From Symbiodinium microadriaticum (lineage: Eukaryota; Sar; Dinophyceae; Suessiales; Symbiodiniaceae): a DNA stretch of 64,000 bases. The position numbers and the translations under genes were made by a program. The notes beneath the pieces were generated by a model. The model had not been told where the DNA came from, searched no databases, and saw nothing but the letters and a program-made list of their open reading frames with translations. Location of the stretch: the NCBI GenBank assembly GCA_001939145.1, contig LSRX01001469.1, positions 1-64,000 on the forward strand, in the 5' to 3' direction. Below, one piece after another: positions 22,000-34,249 of the stretch (its first letter is position 1; every line of letters begins with the position of its first letter).

Positions 22000-24900
22000 G
22001 GGCATTGGAGAGCAGCTAAGATGATAAGCTCGATGTCTTCACTGTGCAGCATGTATGCTCGTGTAGAGCTAGCCGCCAGTCTTCAAGCATCGGAACTCAG
22101 GTTTTTGAAGAACTGCACGTATGGTTCAACTTGCGACGAGGCTGCTGAATAGAAAGTGACACCGCTTGATTGCCGGTTTGCCGACGCTTTTTGAATCTGT
22201 GAGGCGCGACCTACAAGGTTCCCGGCCAATCCTTTCAGCAAAGACCTGAAGGGTGCGGCCATCGCGAGGGGCTTAGTTAAAAGCTCAGACAGGCAGTTAG
22301 TCAGAACAGCCCAACCAACCCAACTTTGCCATGAATCAACTTGCCATGACTTGCCATCGTAGCAGTGGCTGGACGACCGAAAAAGAGAAGTTGTAAGTTA
22401 GAGCAACCTCTTGTGCACACGTAGTGGCAAGCCTGCCCGCACATGTATCGGCGCAGGTCATCCTCGCGCACAACCGGGAAGGAGATTTCAGGTGCTCTTC
22501 TGACAGGAAATTCTTGTGGGAGCGGTTCACTTGATGGGATTGGCACGGCGGCGAAACCATCATGCATCGGCGAGGAGATGTCTTGAATCACTATTTGCGA
22601 TACCAGAGGCAGCACACCCGAAGTATGTCAGCGTCGGAGTAGAGATGAACAGTAGATGGGTCGCAGTTGAGCCGCATCTCAGGTGGCCTTGTTCACTGTG
22701 TATATTTCCCTGGATGATCCAGCAGCCTGGACATCCATGACTGCTGCTGCCAATCAGGCATGACAAGGAACGTCACAAGCTGTTTGAGTTTTGAGTCAAA
22801 CCATAGTAATACCACTAGTAGTAAGCACTGCAAGTCGGCATGGAGGTCGCAGCTGGCAAAGGTATCAACATCGAGGTGTGGCAGGCCGGTCGCCACCCTC
22901 AAACATGTGCATTTTCTGCGTGGATCCGGTCATGCAGCTCTCCTGCAGACCGGGCCTCGGAGATTTGATGCTACAACGGTTCTCAACGAGGAAATGGGTC
23001 GCCAAAACCCGACAGAGTTTTCACGCTCTCGAGTGCTGAAGCAGAGGAGACAGAGAAGTGGATGAAGACGAACACTGGAAAGATTGCCCACCACTACTGG
23101 GCTGTGTTTGAGAAGCCAGATACCTACAGACATCCCCTCCATCTGCCAAGACTTGCGAAGACATTTGCATGCAATTCCCAGGTCCTTCATGGAGAAAGCG
23201 CACGAGCACGTGATCTTCGTAAAACTCTGAGCTTTCGTTGAACAGTTGGCAGTACAGCTCCTTGTGATGGACAATGAGAGGTTGAAGAAGACTTGCTTTT
23301 CTCCCCGGACTTCTTCGCGCTGTTCCGCAGAATCCTGGTTACAAGCATACAGTGAAGGGGGTTTCCGGTACTAAGTCCAGGAGTGCAGTCCTAAACGTGG
23401 CCCTCATATGCCCTCATAGCAAACCCCATGGCAACCCTTATTGGTCCTATTGTAGTCCTTTTTCAACTAAATCAAATCCGAGGCACAGCTGGCCTCTTGG
23501 ATGAGGCGTCATTGGGCTCATGGTTCGTGCTCATCCAAGGTTTTGGGGTGGTTGGGTTTCGGTGTTTTTCGGCTTCGGGCTTTTAGTGTTTTGGGGTTTA
23601 GGGTTTTGAGGGTGTTGTCCCGATCCTATTGACAGGACCCAAGTCTCTGGTGCATCGGCGCTTGGAACGATTTCGGCTTCAAGGACTGCGGTCCTGAGTT
23701 GTTGCTACTTGACGCTGCTCGCACCGCTCGAAACTGGAAGACAATCAGCATCCAAATCAATGCCAGAGCAGCAATTGCAGGGCACTGCACTCGATGCCTG
23801 CAGCCTGCAGCGCACCTCCTATTTTCCAGGCGGATTGCACTTCGGTTCCGCAGATTGTTAAAAGACAACTCGAGACTCCTCCCATAGAGAAGGCTTGGGC
23901 TTCATGTTGCTGCGGCGAGCATGGCTGGAAGTCCGAAAGGTGCAGAAGAGCGCAGACGCAGCACGATAATGATGTGACCTTTCGCCTTTCGGCAGGCCTG
24001 GCCCATCGCACCGACCATGGGCCGGCAGCTTGTGTCGGCTTCCGCTTTTTTAAACTTTCGTGCATGCAGAGAACGCTGTGAAAAACACGTGGCCTTGCAG
24101 GTTGGGACTACTGGATGCGGGCGGGAGCCTCGCTTCAGAGCGAAAGTCTGGCACGTGCCAAGACCGAAGGTCGCATTCCGAGCAGCCGGCAAAGAATGCA
24201 TAGTCCCACAGGCTTTGCCCGGGCAAATGCTGTTCAGCTAGCCCGTGCTGAATGTTGATACGACCATTGTCTTTTTGCATCTGGAGGTGTCAAGAAGTCA
24301 CCACGCAGCAGCGAAAGGCTCTTCTGTCTCGACAGCTCAGAGCCGAGGTAGTGCAAGTAGATGGACAGACCACCAGTGCTGGAGCTTTACATTGCCCGAA
24401 GTCAGGCCAAGCAAATTCGCTTGTTTGAGCCCGTTGCTGAAGAATGCTGCTGATGTTCTTGCTTTGCTGCGGTGTTTGTCTCTCTTTCGAATGGCTCTGA
24501 GGGCCATGGCCTTTTCCGACGTGCCTTCGACGTGCGATGCTTCCATCTCAGATTGCTTCATCTTGCAGACTGTCGACGAAGACTTACCACGACCTTGGGA
24601 CGATGGGCTCCCTTGCTGGATTTTCACCTCCCGGCTCAATCGCATTCTCAGACGCTCCCGGTTAAAGGAGAGACCCTCCAAGTCTAGAGTGTGGCAGGAA
24701 CAAAGCAGAAATCTGGCAAAGTTGGGATGGCATTGATGTTATTCGGGAGAGCACGAGATCCTGCCCTGCATCCATTTCTGGGAGCCCATCTACGTGTGCC
24801 TACGCTTGAAAGTTGTAAACGACTAGCCGACTACTTGTTTCTGGAAGGCCATCGGATCCATTGGGATCTTGCGTGTGTTGGGGGGGGGGGGCCTTGTTGA

Positions 24901-25900
24901 GTCTAAGAGGATCTTACCAACAATGTTCGTGGGCTTGAACAGTAGTCCACCAGATAAAGAGTTCTGAACAGGATAGTAGCACCCAATCACTCAATCACAC
25001 TTAAGAATCACATCTGTTTGCCTCGCCGGTTAGTAGCAGCGTGCGTCTTTCCAGTTCCGAACGCAGAAGAAAGAGTCAGCCTCCTGTCTTGGTAGGGATA
25101 GAGCAACATGCGAGATGGGCACTGTTGTGTTCGTTGCCGGCACCCGAACCGCCGTCAAGAGTAGCATGGGCCATGGGCGATGTTGGCGACACAAGGCCTG
25201 GCCATCAAGGCTCCTGCTTGTGGGGGAGCGCTGACCTGTGCATACCTGTGCCAAAGCTATGACATGACTAGCACGATCGTCAAACTTTTCAACATCTTGA
25301 TTGTTGAAGACACATTGATCCCGTGAAAGATCTGGCAAATGTCCAGAGTTCGATATCCCAGGTGCAAACGTTGCTCGAGACATGTGCGCATGCATGAGAA
25401 GACCCGAACGCATGAAGCAAACACACATGCAGGGTCCGTCGTCCAGAATATCACGAGTTTGCGGGATGATGCAAGTTGAAGTATCCGCCTTGCACGTATC
25501 GACTGCCCTGCCATGGAAGCCAGCAGCATAGCTTGGGATTTTCCCAGCTTCCTTTGGCAGAATCTGGACGCCATAGGCTTTCTTTCAGCACCTTGGAGCT
25601 ATCTGGCCTGGCGTCTGAGAGATTTATTTCGCAGAATTGTTCAAAATCAACAACTTGATGAGGTTCTCTCGATCCTTGTCTTCACTGGGCTTCCCAGCTG
25701 CAGTGACTCCGTGGTTTGGAGAAGTGTGGCTGGCGAGCTGCATGCTCTAAGGCTACTTGAGTGTTTCCAGCAGCGCTCTCAAGCGAAAGAGAATTCTCAG
25801 CTGGACGAATCGCAGCTCCCGCTGATATCCCTGAGCTCTTTGACACTTGGCTTTCTTCTGTAGGCGGAGATCAGGAGTCAACTGTGCAAGCATAAACATA
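22000..25900. other. no recognisable gene
   Basis: Overlapping short frames on both strands. The longest clean piece is + 25513-25860 (IAWDFPSFLWQNLDAIGFLS…), which has no family resemblance. A telomere-like patch lies at 23575-23610 and a G homopolymer at about 24881-24890. Confidence 0.3.
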
Positions 25901-25954
25901 CTTGAGTTTCCAACTGACGAGGAGTCTCCATGATGGCAAGCAGTCTCCGATGAC

Positions 25955-26194
25955 CTACTGCTGCGTTAGAGGTCGTTTCCTGGCTCGTTGGTAGCACTTG
26001 TTAATCTTTCCTAGTTGAATGCGGCTTTCCTGTGAGACTTCGTAGCAGTCTCCACGGCCGACCCACTCAGGTGTGTATGATGTCTCCAGCTCTCCGAACT
26101 TCCAGCCGGGTGCTTCATACAGCTTCCTGGCCGGGGCAGATGCCACAGTCGCACTTGCAAAGATGCGGCCCAGTCGCAAAGTGAAGAATGACAA
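25955..26194 (-). CDS. hypothetical C-terminal exon
   Basis: The minus-strand frame includes KLYEAPGWKFGELETSYTPE and WVGRGDCYEVSQESRIQLGK, and ends QQ-stop at 25955. Residue use looks coding: balanced charge, few rare residues. No family is recognised and no upstream exon is identified. Confidence 0.35.
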   Translation of the reverse strand: MSFFTLRLGRIFASATVASAPARKLYEAPGWKFGELETSYTPEWVGRGDCYEVSQESRIQLGKINKCYQRARKRPLTQQ

Positions 26195-26449
26195 AGCACT
26201 GCTCTGTCACATTGCCCACACCAGTGCTTAGTCATTCGAGGTTGCCAAAAACGCAGCACTATCACATAGCAACGTACTAGAAGGGCAGGCGTCGGTTCTT
26301 GGGCAGCCAGCTACCTCCGTATCTCAGGTCATACGACAAGTCGCTGATCAATAGCATGGGCTTCCAGGAGTTGCGCCCCGAAGAGTGGAAGGCCGGACCA
26401 GGAAATGCAGCGAAGACTCCCGAAGCCTACCTCCTTATCCTATTCTGCT

Positions 26450-26740
26450 TTAAGGGGCCGAAACCCAGAAGCCCTTCAGATGCGGAAGAGCCCCAAAGCC
26501 TGAAACCGTCAGATATCTGAGATCCTCCAAAACAGGCTCTCGAGGGCTGGATCGGCTACATGGATGGCAAGTACTCCTGCGTCGCTCGACTCCGGGACTC
26601 CCTGTCATCTTCCCTTCTCCCTGGGTTTGGGCCTTAGGGACTTGCCTTGGGTTTCGGGTTGAAGGGTCCCTGTGCCCATGTAGTACATACTTGAAACCTC
26701 AAGTACGGAAATAGGGACCTTGGGTTTAGAGGGGGGATCT
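26450..26740. repeat. degenerate GGGTTT/CCCAAA-rich repeat patch
   Basis: Several degenerate GGGTTT and CCGAAACCC words, similar in flavour to the telomere-like patches, with no gene. Confidence 0.3.
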
Positions 26741-27399
26741 AGAGTCTTGGCGCTGCACGGCAGGAATATGTTGAGTATGCCGGCATATCGTGAAAAGGGT
26801 CGACAGAGACCACGGCGCTTGTCTGTGGGATGGTGCAGCTAGCGACAGCATGGGCTGCCCCTTCACAAAAGAGAGGCACCTGGCTTCCGTTCTTAGGTAC
26901 ATCAACCTGCTTTTGTTAGACCATCGACTGCAGACATTGTGCACGGAACGTGCTAGACTCGACATTGTTCCACCAAGTCGTGGTCAGTCATGGAATTATG
27001 CGTTTTCGGAGCAGTCTGAGCCAGCAGTGCTACGACAAAGCTCAGCAACTGCCCATCCGCCACGGGAAAGCTACGAAGTAGCACTGTCTGTGGTGGAAGG
27101 ACATCTACGCAGACTCCTATCCTCGGAAAAGTATCCTTCGACAGGGGTTGGTGCACATGGGTTGCCAGGCGAGCTGTTCGTGTTCTCTCTCTCTCTCTCT
27201 GTTTGTTTGTCTCGGCCTCTCTATCGGTCTCCCACTGTTTTATTTCGGATTCTCGGATACCGAAGGCTTTGGGCCGAGGCCAGGGCTACTCCCCGCTTTC
27301 GGTTCCCCGATGGATACCGCCAAAAAGCGCAAACTGCGCTTTTTCGTGGCTTGCTCTTTGGGCTTCTTGAGCCTATGCCTACGTACAAGGAGTCCCCTT

Positions 27400-28122
27400 G
27401 TCTTCTCGCAGACCCTCCCAGCCAGAGTCGTCAGCCACACGAAGATGCAAGTCCATTCACCTTGGAGCAAAGAATTTGAGGCTAATTGGCAGGTGCCTCC
27501 CGAGGCATTGTCCGGAAGCCTCCTTCGACATGATGGAAACTACGTAGCAGCGCTTGAATGGGCGTCTCAAGCAGACTGCGATGCCTGGTTGGGACAGCCT
27601 GGCATGGAGCAAACCCGACAAAGCACCGTCCAATACGTAGTCTGCGGTGCCGTGCCTTCTGCTTCATCGGAGCTTGACGACAAAACCTCGGCAGGGAGCG
27701 CTCCTCAGAAGGCATTCGCTCGTGATCTCATGGACAATGCCTTGGGAGGGGGCATCCGCAGCAGGGCTGACTTCGAAGCACTGCAAGCTCCTGAGGTTGA
27801 TCCATCTGTTCTTTTCGCGATATCAGCAGGTGATGATGTAGACATCGAGGAGTCCGATGAAGTTTTGATCTCCGGAGGGGATCCGAGCTTTCTGAACGAC
27901 GACAAGTGGTCGAGCAGCTCGCAAGTTGCAGAAAAGCAGCAAAAGACCCAGCTGGATTTGGCACACACTACCGAAGCCGAAGACGAGGACGATGAAGAAG
28001 ATGTGCTCTTTCACGGAGGAGATCCAACATTCTTGGATGACACGCTTTGGGGCGACCAAGCTGACAAGAAAGTTGAGGAATGGGATGGAAGAGAAGATGA
28101 CACAGCACACTTGTTTGATTGA
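27400..28122 (+). CDS. hypothetical protein with acidic C-terminal tail, last exon
   Basis: A long pyrimidine tract (CTCTCTCTCTCTCTCT, about 27184-27201) looks like the end of an intron. The frame after it reaches the TGA at 28120-28122. The readable part includes KMQVHSPWSKEFEANWQVPP and GNYVAALEWASQADCDAWLG. It then has two similar acidic motifs, SGGDPSFLNDDKW and HGGDPTFLDDTLWG, separated by an Asp/Glu-rich linker. Upstream + strand sequence at 26850-27160 (KERHLASVLRYINLLLLDHR) may be an earlier exon. No family is recognised. The repeated GGDPxFLxDxxW motif is a possible short docking motif. The open frame and low-complexity acidic end make coding likely. Confidence 0.5.
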   Translation, partial: VFSQTLPARVVSHTKMQVHSPWSKEFEANWQVPPEALSGSLLRHDGNYVAALEWASQADCDAWLGQPGMEQTRQSTVQYVVCGAVPSASSELDDKTSAGSAPQKAFARDLMDNALGGGIRSRADFEALQAPEVDPSVLFAISAGDDVDIEESDEVLISGGDPSFLNDDKWSSSSQVAEKQQKTQLDLAHTTEAEDEDDEEDVLFHGGDPTFLDDTLWGDQADKKVEEWDGREDDTAHLFD

Positions 28123-28779
28123 CACGTGATGTGAAATGATGTGCTTGCTTGGAGGCTGTTTTGCCCAGCACGCCTCGCTATCAAACAAGTGGGGCCTGCC
28201 ACTTTGCAGACCTAGGCTGGCAAGCAAGGCAATGTCTTGCTACATGTCTATCCGCGGCATTCCTCGACTTGGAGTTCAGTGTTCCAGAAAACTCCGCGCA
28301 ACAAGCACCCTTCAAGCTTCGAAAATCGAGGCTTGAACAAAGCCTAGCTGCTTAGTTCATGCAAAGCGGTGCTTTCCCGAAAGGGACGTTGGGATCCGAT
28401 TTGACAAGTCGGTTCACGAGAAAGAAGCTGGTCAGTGTCGTCTGCCGAAACTCTAGTTGGAAGGAGATAGGCAGGGTTGCCAGCAAAACAGTAGGACCGG
28501 CGGGGAATTTGCCGACATACTACAACCCGTTCTACCCAACACAGTTGCGCAAGCCTAGCTTTCTGTTTGCCCACCCGTCCTCACTGTCTATTCTGGAACT
28601 GAGTCCCAGCACCCTCGGAAGGTGCTGTTGCTTATGGCCGGCTGCGCTGTGTCGCCAATGAGCCGTATGGAGGCGACGCTCCGTGGTTTCAGGTTCCAGC
28701 ACACAAGAGTTTTTGATACTTACACATGCATACATACGTACATACATACATACATATATGTAAAGGTATGTATTTCTAG

Positions 28780-28985
28780 TGTATGTCTGTCTGTCTGTCT
28801 GTCTGTCTCTCTGTCTGTCTGTCTGTCTGTCTGTCTGTATGTATGTATGTATGTATGTATGTATGTATGTACACAATATGGGGTGTATGTATGTATGTAT
28901 GTATGTATATATATATATATATGTGCGTACGTACGTACATACACACATACATACATACACACACACACACACATGTACTTGTATG
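28780..28985. repeat. compound microsatellite (TCTG)n (TATG)n (ACAT)n
   Basis: TCTG repeats, then TATG, TA, CGTA and ACAC repeats in succession. They give spurious Cys/Val/Tyr-rich frames on both strands. Confidence 0.9.
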
Positions 28986-28989
28986 TATT

Positions 28990-31360
28990 TATCTATTTAT
29001 ATGTTTATCTGTACGTATTTGCTGGTTGATTTCGATTTATGTGCGTACTTTATGGAGGGATCCTTGACAAGCAAAAACGTAGATACTTCATAGCAAAGAG
29101 AAGGATGGATCTGTGTCGGCTCTACATATACGCAGACAGGCACGCGCATACATGAACGTGTGAGTCGCTCCAGGGTTCAGCCTGTTTTGATGTCTCCAGT
29201 GCCTAAGTTGTGTCGATGCAGGCGTAGGCTTTGTAAGCTTGAGACCCCGTGAGAAGCGCTGACTGCCGCACCCGCAGCCAGTGAAGAAGAGCGATGAATA
29301 GCAAACACAGATGCTGGAACGAAGCTATGAATGGAAGAAGTCTTGTAAGCATAGATTATCCCGACAGGATACAAAGGCTGGAATGGAAGCCCCCGACGGC
29401 GTGGAAGGAATGAATGCAGCAAGCCTACCCGAGGCCCAAGCACACTTGTTCAACCTTACAGGATTGATGACTGGCAGACACAGCCCTAAAGTAGGCCCTA
29501 AAGTCGAAAAGGATGTTGACTGGCAAATCTCGGGGTGTGAGGGGGGGTGTGTGTGTGTGTGTGTGTCTGTGATAAAGAATCACCGCCCTCGGACCTGGCA
29601 AGGAACAGCGGTGGGTCACGAATCCTCATCACCCACGAAAGTGCGATTCAGGGTTTAGGAGGGTGTGCGCTTCAGAGTTTTACGTTTTCGCTGAAGGCTG
29701 TCTCCAGGAGCCACGACTGGTAAAACTGCGACTAACACACCTGAAACACTGACAACACTGGCTCAGTAAAGGCACCGGTGATGTAGGCAAAGCAGCAAAA
29801 GATGAGACAAACATTCATGCGAGCTATCAAGAAGGCAAGACATGACAATAGATGTACAATGTAGCAGCGGGATGGCAAGCTTAACACAAAGCCTTGCTGC
29901 AGGTGGTCAATTCTGGAGTCTCAATGGTTACGGATATCTGAGTGTGGCGTCAGCAGAAGCCAGGACGGCAGAAAAAGTGTCGCACTGGTCTCCACGGTTG
30001 TCCGTTCCGCCATTGGGAAATCACTTGCAATTACGGGTGTTGCTGAACCTGCAACAAGCATCCGAGGTTGCCGAACCCTGCGCACAATTCGGCTTGGAGC
30101 TTACGCCTAACGTCTCCGTTTGACCTGCTGAGCATCCTAACGTTAACCGTTCGATGCAAACCAATGCAAACCCCAGCTGGCAGGGAATGTGTCTTATCTT
30201 GTTGCTGAGGAGAACGGGGTGAGTTTGCACATCTTGCCATGATTGCAGCTCTTGTGACATGTGCTCGCAAACGGCAGGACTACGATGCTTGGCACCGGCA
30301 GGCAGTTGCCAAAGCACCCAGATTGGACTTGAAGGACATCCTCGCAGCCAAATGCCACAGATTTGATTTTGGAGATGAGCGCAGGAGCTGAAGGCACAAA
30401 ATGGAAAGCCGTTCAAGAAGCTGCAAAGACCTGAACCTGCACAACTCTGCAGCAGGTTTCCACTGTCTCCCAATGTCTTGAGCCGTTGAGGCCAAAAGTG
30501 CTTCATGTGGTTCCGTATGTGCACCAAACTCAGAGCAAGAATGGGACAATGAGTCGGAGGCGTGCCTGACCTTGCCTGAGGCATGAGGAGTTTCTGCAGT
30601 ATGCAGAGGCTGCGGGCTTGTCTCCCAGGACTGTCACGAAGCTCACAGTTGCAATTTGCGTGGTCATGGTACTCCGACATAGGTCTTGACATAGGTTCTT
30701 CACAGGGGATGGATGTTACTCTTTGTCGAGCCGACTCCAGGAACACCAAGGGCTCGATACCAGCGGACGTGCGCTCTGAGCACTATGGTACTGTCGTCAA
30801 ACTCTCGGGATTGAGAGTTTGACACCATTTTGCAGCATAGACGTTGCATGTAAAACTTCGCTGTAAGAAATCACGTGCAGAGATTTCTGTTCGAAGGTTG
30901 GACGCATTGTCAGCCAGCCAGACACTTACTTCGCCTCCAGGGTGTGGAGACCTGTTGTGGAGGGCATCGCGCCAGTAAGTCAGGCAAGTCCCGTTACTGA
31001 TGGTGGATAAGAGGAGCCAACGACCAACGGCCCAACCTTGTCAGCCTGGACTTGTAAGAGCATGAGCCCGTCTACTCCAGGAGTCAGCTGGGGCTCCTGC
31101 GACCAGAGGAGCAGCTCAGGCGCGACCACCGCGAGCACTGCTTGCACTCTAGGGAGATCTAGCTGCCAAAGTCCTTTGCCATGGGCATGGTCAGGAGCAC
31201 ATCAGGACTGTCAGGATCCGTGACTGATTCCTGGGCCAGCAAGATCCTGCTACGTCGTAGCAGCCTGGAGATGGCAACACGAAGCTCGAAGCTTCCATCC
31301 TGAGATCCATCAGAAAGGGAAGCGTCATGTAAATGCACATGATGACATTCAAGCTATGCA
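28990..31360. other. no recognisable gene
   Basis: Short frames only. A GT microsatellite lies at 29544-29567. Confidence 0.3.
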
Positions 31361-31365
31361 CAGAC

Positions 31366-32435
31366 TCACTGTGCCCGAGGCCCTGAGCCTTTTTCCCCAA
31401 CACTTATGGTCATGAAAACAGAGTGGGCTGCGAGGCAAACACCCCCGGCATGTCCTCCTTTCCTTGACTCCACAGCTCCCTGTGTGCGTGTGTGTTGCGA
31501 ATCGTTCACCATGTCCGGGAGTATATAGTTCTCTGACTTTTCATACAGTAAGCCCTGCACGAATGGGAAACTGTGCACAGGTTCAACGTGAACTTTGAGG
31601 TTGTTCCTGGCTCTCAGGGGAAGTAGCGGTCTCAAGCGATATGCAGCAACGTGTGGTTCAAGACCGCTACTTGTGATCGAGGTCGTGCGTGGAGGTGTGC
31701 CAGTCAAGGACCGACAGCAGAAAGCAGCATCTTCAATACCTGCCGTTTCGTGCAGTCATGAGCCTTTTATTCAATCGAGCCAATCTACTCGTACATACTT
31801 TGCCCGAAGTTTGTTTCCACCGAATCCCCGAGTCGCGGGAAATGGTGAGGAATGCCAAGTGCGACAAGCAGCAGCCGAAAGCTCAGCGTTCCATCATTTT
31901 GCCACGACTTGTAAGCGGAAGCCGGTGTTTAGGATATACTTCTTGAACGACTGCAACCTTCTCAAGAAGCACTTCCCCTGCGAGGTACGTTTCAGCTTTT
32001 GGCAGATAGCTTCCATTAGCTTCGGGGCATAAGGAAGTGCACTGTCAGGCGGGTTGCGCCCACCAGGCCGGATCCGTTTTTGACAGACCAAAGCTGGCTT
32101 TCAAAGATGCACAAAGACAGACAGGTGGGTAAAGAGCTCCCGGTCTATGTGCCCGATCCGGCCCAATCCACAAAAGGGCCTGGAGCTCCGAAGTGGACAA
32201 GACACGACGCAGTTGCACGAGCACGACTTCTTGTCTTCACTGTCCAAGGCAGTGCCTGATCACCTTCATTTCGCCAGCAACTTGCGAGGTGTCTCTTGCC
32301 GCTGTTCTTTCTTGAGTTTAGCATCGTCATGCTCCCAGTTTGAGGCGAAGCACAAGAGCACCTCCCGCCTCTGTCCGTGCAGCGTAGCAGCCAAAGCTGA
32401 TGCAGTGCGACCAGGCCACAAATGAACCCCGCCAC
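31366..32435 (-). CDS. possible minus-strand exon cluster, hypothetical
   Basis: Three minus-strand pieces read like coding sequence: SALAATLHGQRREVLLCFAS with NWEHDDAKLKKEQRQETPRK (about 32410-32270), APKLMEAICQKLKRTSQGKC (about 32030-31900), and NNLKVHVEPVHSFPFVQGLL ending at a donor-like site after LPDM (about 31610-31510). They lie in consistent order on one strand, but the joins were not proven and no family is recognised. Confidence 0.3.
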
Positions 32436-32994
32436 GTGCAGCTTAAAAAAAGTGGCTGCAAATACTCATGTGCCATGAGAAGCCTGAGAAGCCTGCAGCT
32501 TGCAGCATGGGGAGGGCAGCTCCGGTGACTCCTCGCCGCAGCTTTTGTGACGGTACACGGGTCCAGGGTCCGCACCAAGAAAAACATCTGGCTGTGCCAT
32601 GTGGTGGTCTTAGAAATGAGATTACGGTGTTTGCCGCGAAACTGCTTCGAAAGCCCATACGGCTCGTGGATGTAACTCCAAGCGGCCTGAGGCAGAGAGC
32701 CACGCGGCCAAAATCCTGGCGGAGACCTGCATTAGCCGCAGCGCTTGCAGGCACTGTCGCTACCAGGCAACGGCACGGATGCACCAACAAAAATTCGGTA
32801 CAAGCCACCATCACGACTTGGCTGGCCCTCTGGTTGGATTAGTTTCTCTTGTAGCCTCAGGTCGGTTCAGTGGCCCACCGAAGCTGCCGCGTTCGTGCCA
32901 ACACAAGGCATAGCGAGAAGCCAAGCTCTCAGAGAATAGACTCCTTGAGCACAGACCATGCCGTGCTGTTTGGTGTGTTTATGTTTGTTAGCAT

Positions 32995-33120
32995 GGTTAT
33001 CAGCATCATTATCACTATTATTATTATTGTTATTGTTATTGTTAATATTATTATTATTATTATTTATGATTATGATTGTTTGTATTTTTTTGGTACTGCT
33101 AAGTGTTATGATGATGATGA
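32995..33120. repeat. AT-rich trinucleotide microsatellite
   Basis: TTA/ATT/GTT triplet runs. Confidence 0.85.
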
Positions 33121-33367
33121 TTCTTGTTACTGTTCTTGCTGTTGTTTTTGATCAGTATTAGCACTATTCTTACTATTATTCTTGCAGCTATTATGTTTTG
33201 ATCCCTTCATGCCGGTGTTGGGCTTTCGAATCGGGCCCAGTCTCAGTTCTCTCACAGTGCGCGCGCACGTCTACCAACCCGCAAGATCCCAGTCCTCATC
33301 ATGATATTTATTTCGATTATAGGAATAAATGTATTGATAGCACTGACAATATCAGAAATAAGCAGAA

Positions 33368-33420
33368 GAGGGTTTTAAAAAACCCTTTTTTAAAAAACCC
33401 TCTTTTTTAAAAAACCCTCG
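33368..33420. repeat. tandem GGGTTTTTTAAAAAACCC hairpins
   Basis: Three head-to-tail palindromic units based on AGGGTTTT/TTTAAAAAACCCT. Each can fold on itself or pair with its neighbour. Confidence 0.75.
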
Positions 33421-33529
33421 ATTGTAATAATAAGCAAAGAGAAGTAAATAGGAATTTCCGCTGAGCTTCAGGCCTTGCATCGCATCGCAGAGCCGAGGCA
33501 GAGCAGGCACCGACACACCTCATCTGCAT

Positions 33530-33640
33530 CAATAATAATAATTAATAATAATAATAGTAATAATAATAATAATAATAGAATAATAGTAATAATAATAACA
33601 ATAGTAATAATAATAACAATTTAATAATAATATATTTGCT
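33530..33640. repeat. (AAT)n microsatellite
   Basis: Imperfect AAT/AATAG runs. Confidence 0.9.
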
Positions 33641-33745
33641 CTTTCAGCCCTGCAGGCGCCTGTCGGCGGAGCCTGCTCCTCATGACGGCATCCACACTCA
33701 CGGTTGAAGCGAGTCGGTCAGAGTCAGTCTTCAAGATTTTTGCAG

Positions 33746-34042
33746 GTGAACACGGCAACTGCCACCAAAAAGACGGAGGCTGGGCGGTATGATGCAACGG
33801 CCGCTGAGCGGTCTACCATTACCGAAATAATTGCAGACCTGACAGTAAGAACCTTTGGTGCAAAATTGCCGTCACAGGACTGAGGGTATGATATTCGTGA
33901 CAATGACGATGGTGATGGTTGTAGTTCTGATGATACCGAGGAAGACAGTAGAAGCCCAGTTGACAAGACGAAGAAAATCAAGAAGAAGAACAAAGCAACG
34001 GCTACAGCCGAAACGACGGCAAACCACGATGGCAATTCGTAA
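33746..34042 (+). CDS. hypothetical last exon(s) with an in-frame TGA
   Basis: After a TTTTGCAG acceptor the frame reads VNTATATKKTEAGRYDATAA then ERSTITEIIADLTVRTFGAK and LPSQD, then a TGA (33881-33883). It continues in the same frame as GYDIRDNDDGDGCSSDDTEE, DSRSPVDKTKKIKKKNKATA and a TAA at 34040-34042. Both halves look coding, with an acidic part and then a lysine-rich part. A splice short enough to skip the TGA is not evident. The TGA may be the true end, a polymorphism or pseudogenising change, or a recoded codon. The context lacks a selenoprotein-like CxxU motif. Confidence 0.4.
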
Positions 34043-34249
34043 TAATAAACGGCACTGATCAGTTCTCAGTGACTGGCTTGCTAGCTGCGTGAAGGTGGCA
34101 ACTTTTGCGATGGGCTGATTCTGGGGTCCACAGGCCTGCACGTCCTGCAGAGCCATCGTGGAGGGGCTTCGACTGTCACATTATGGACATGTGACAGCCA
34201 CCCCTGCAGGCCCAATTTGATAAAGTTCCTGGTGTGCTGAAAACGACGC

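Noticed and set aside
28532-29093. Cys/Val/Tyr-rich frames on both strands
   Set aside because: They arise from TCTG/TATG/ACAT tandem repeats.
29842-30123. 94-residue + strand frame as a secreted protein
   Set aside because: No signal peptide or family motif, and a 242-codon frame is open on the opposite strand in the same area.
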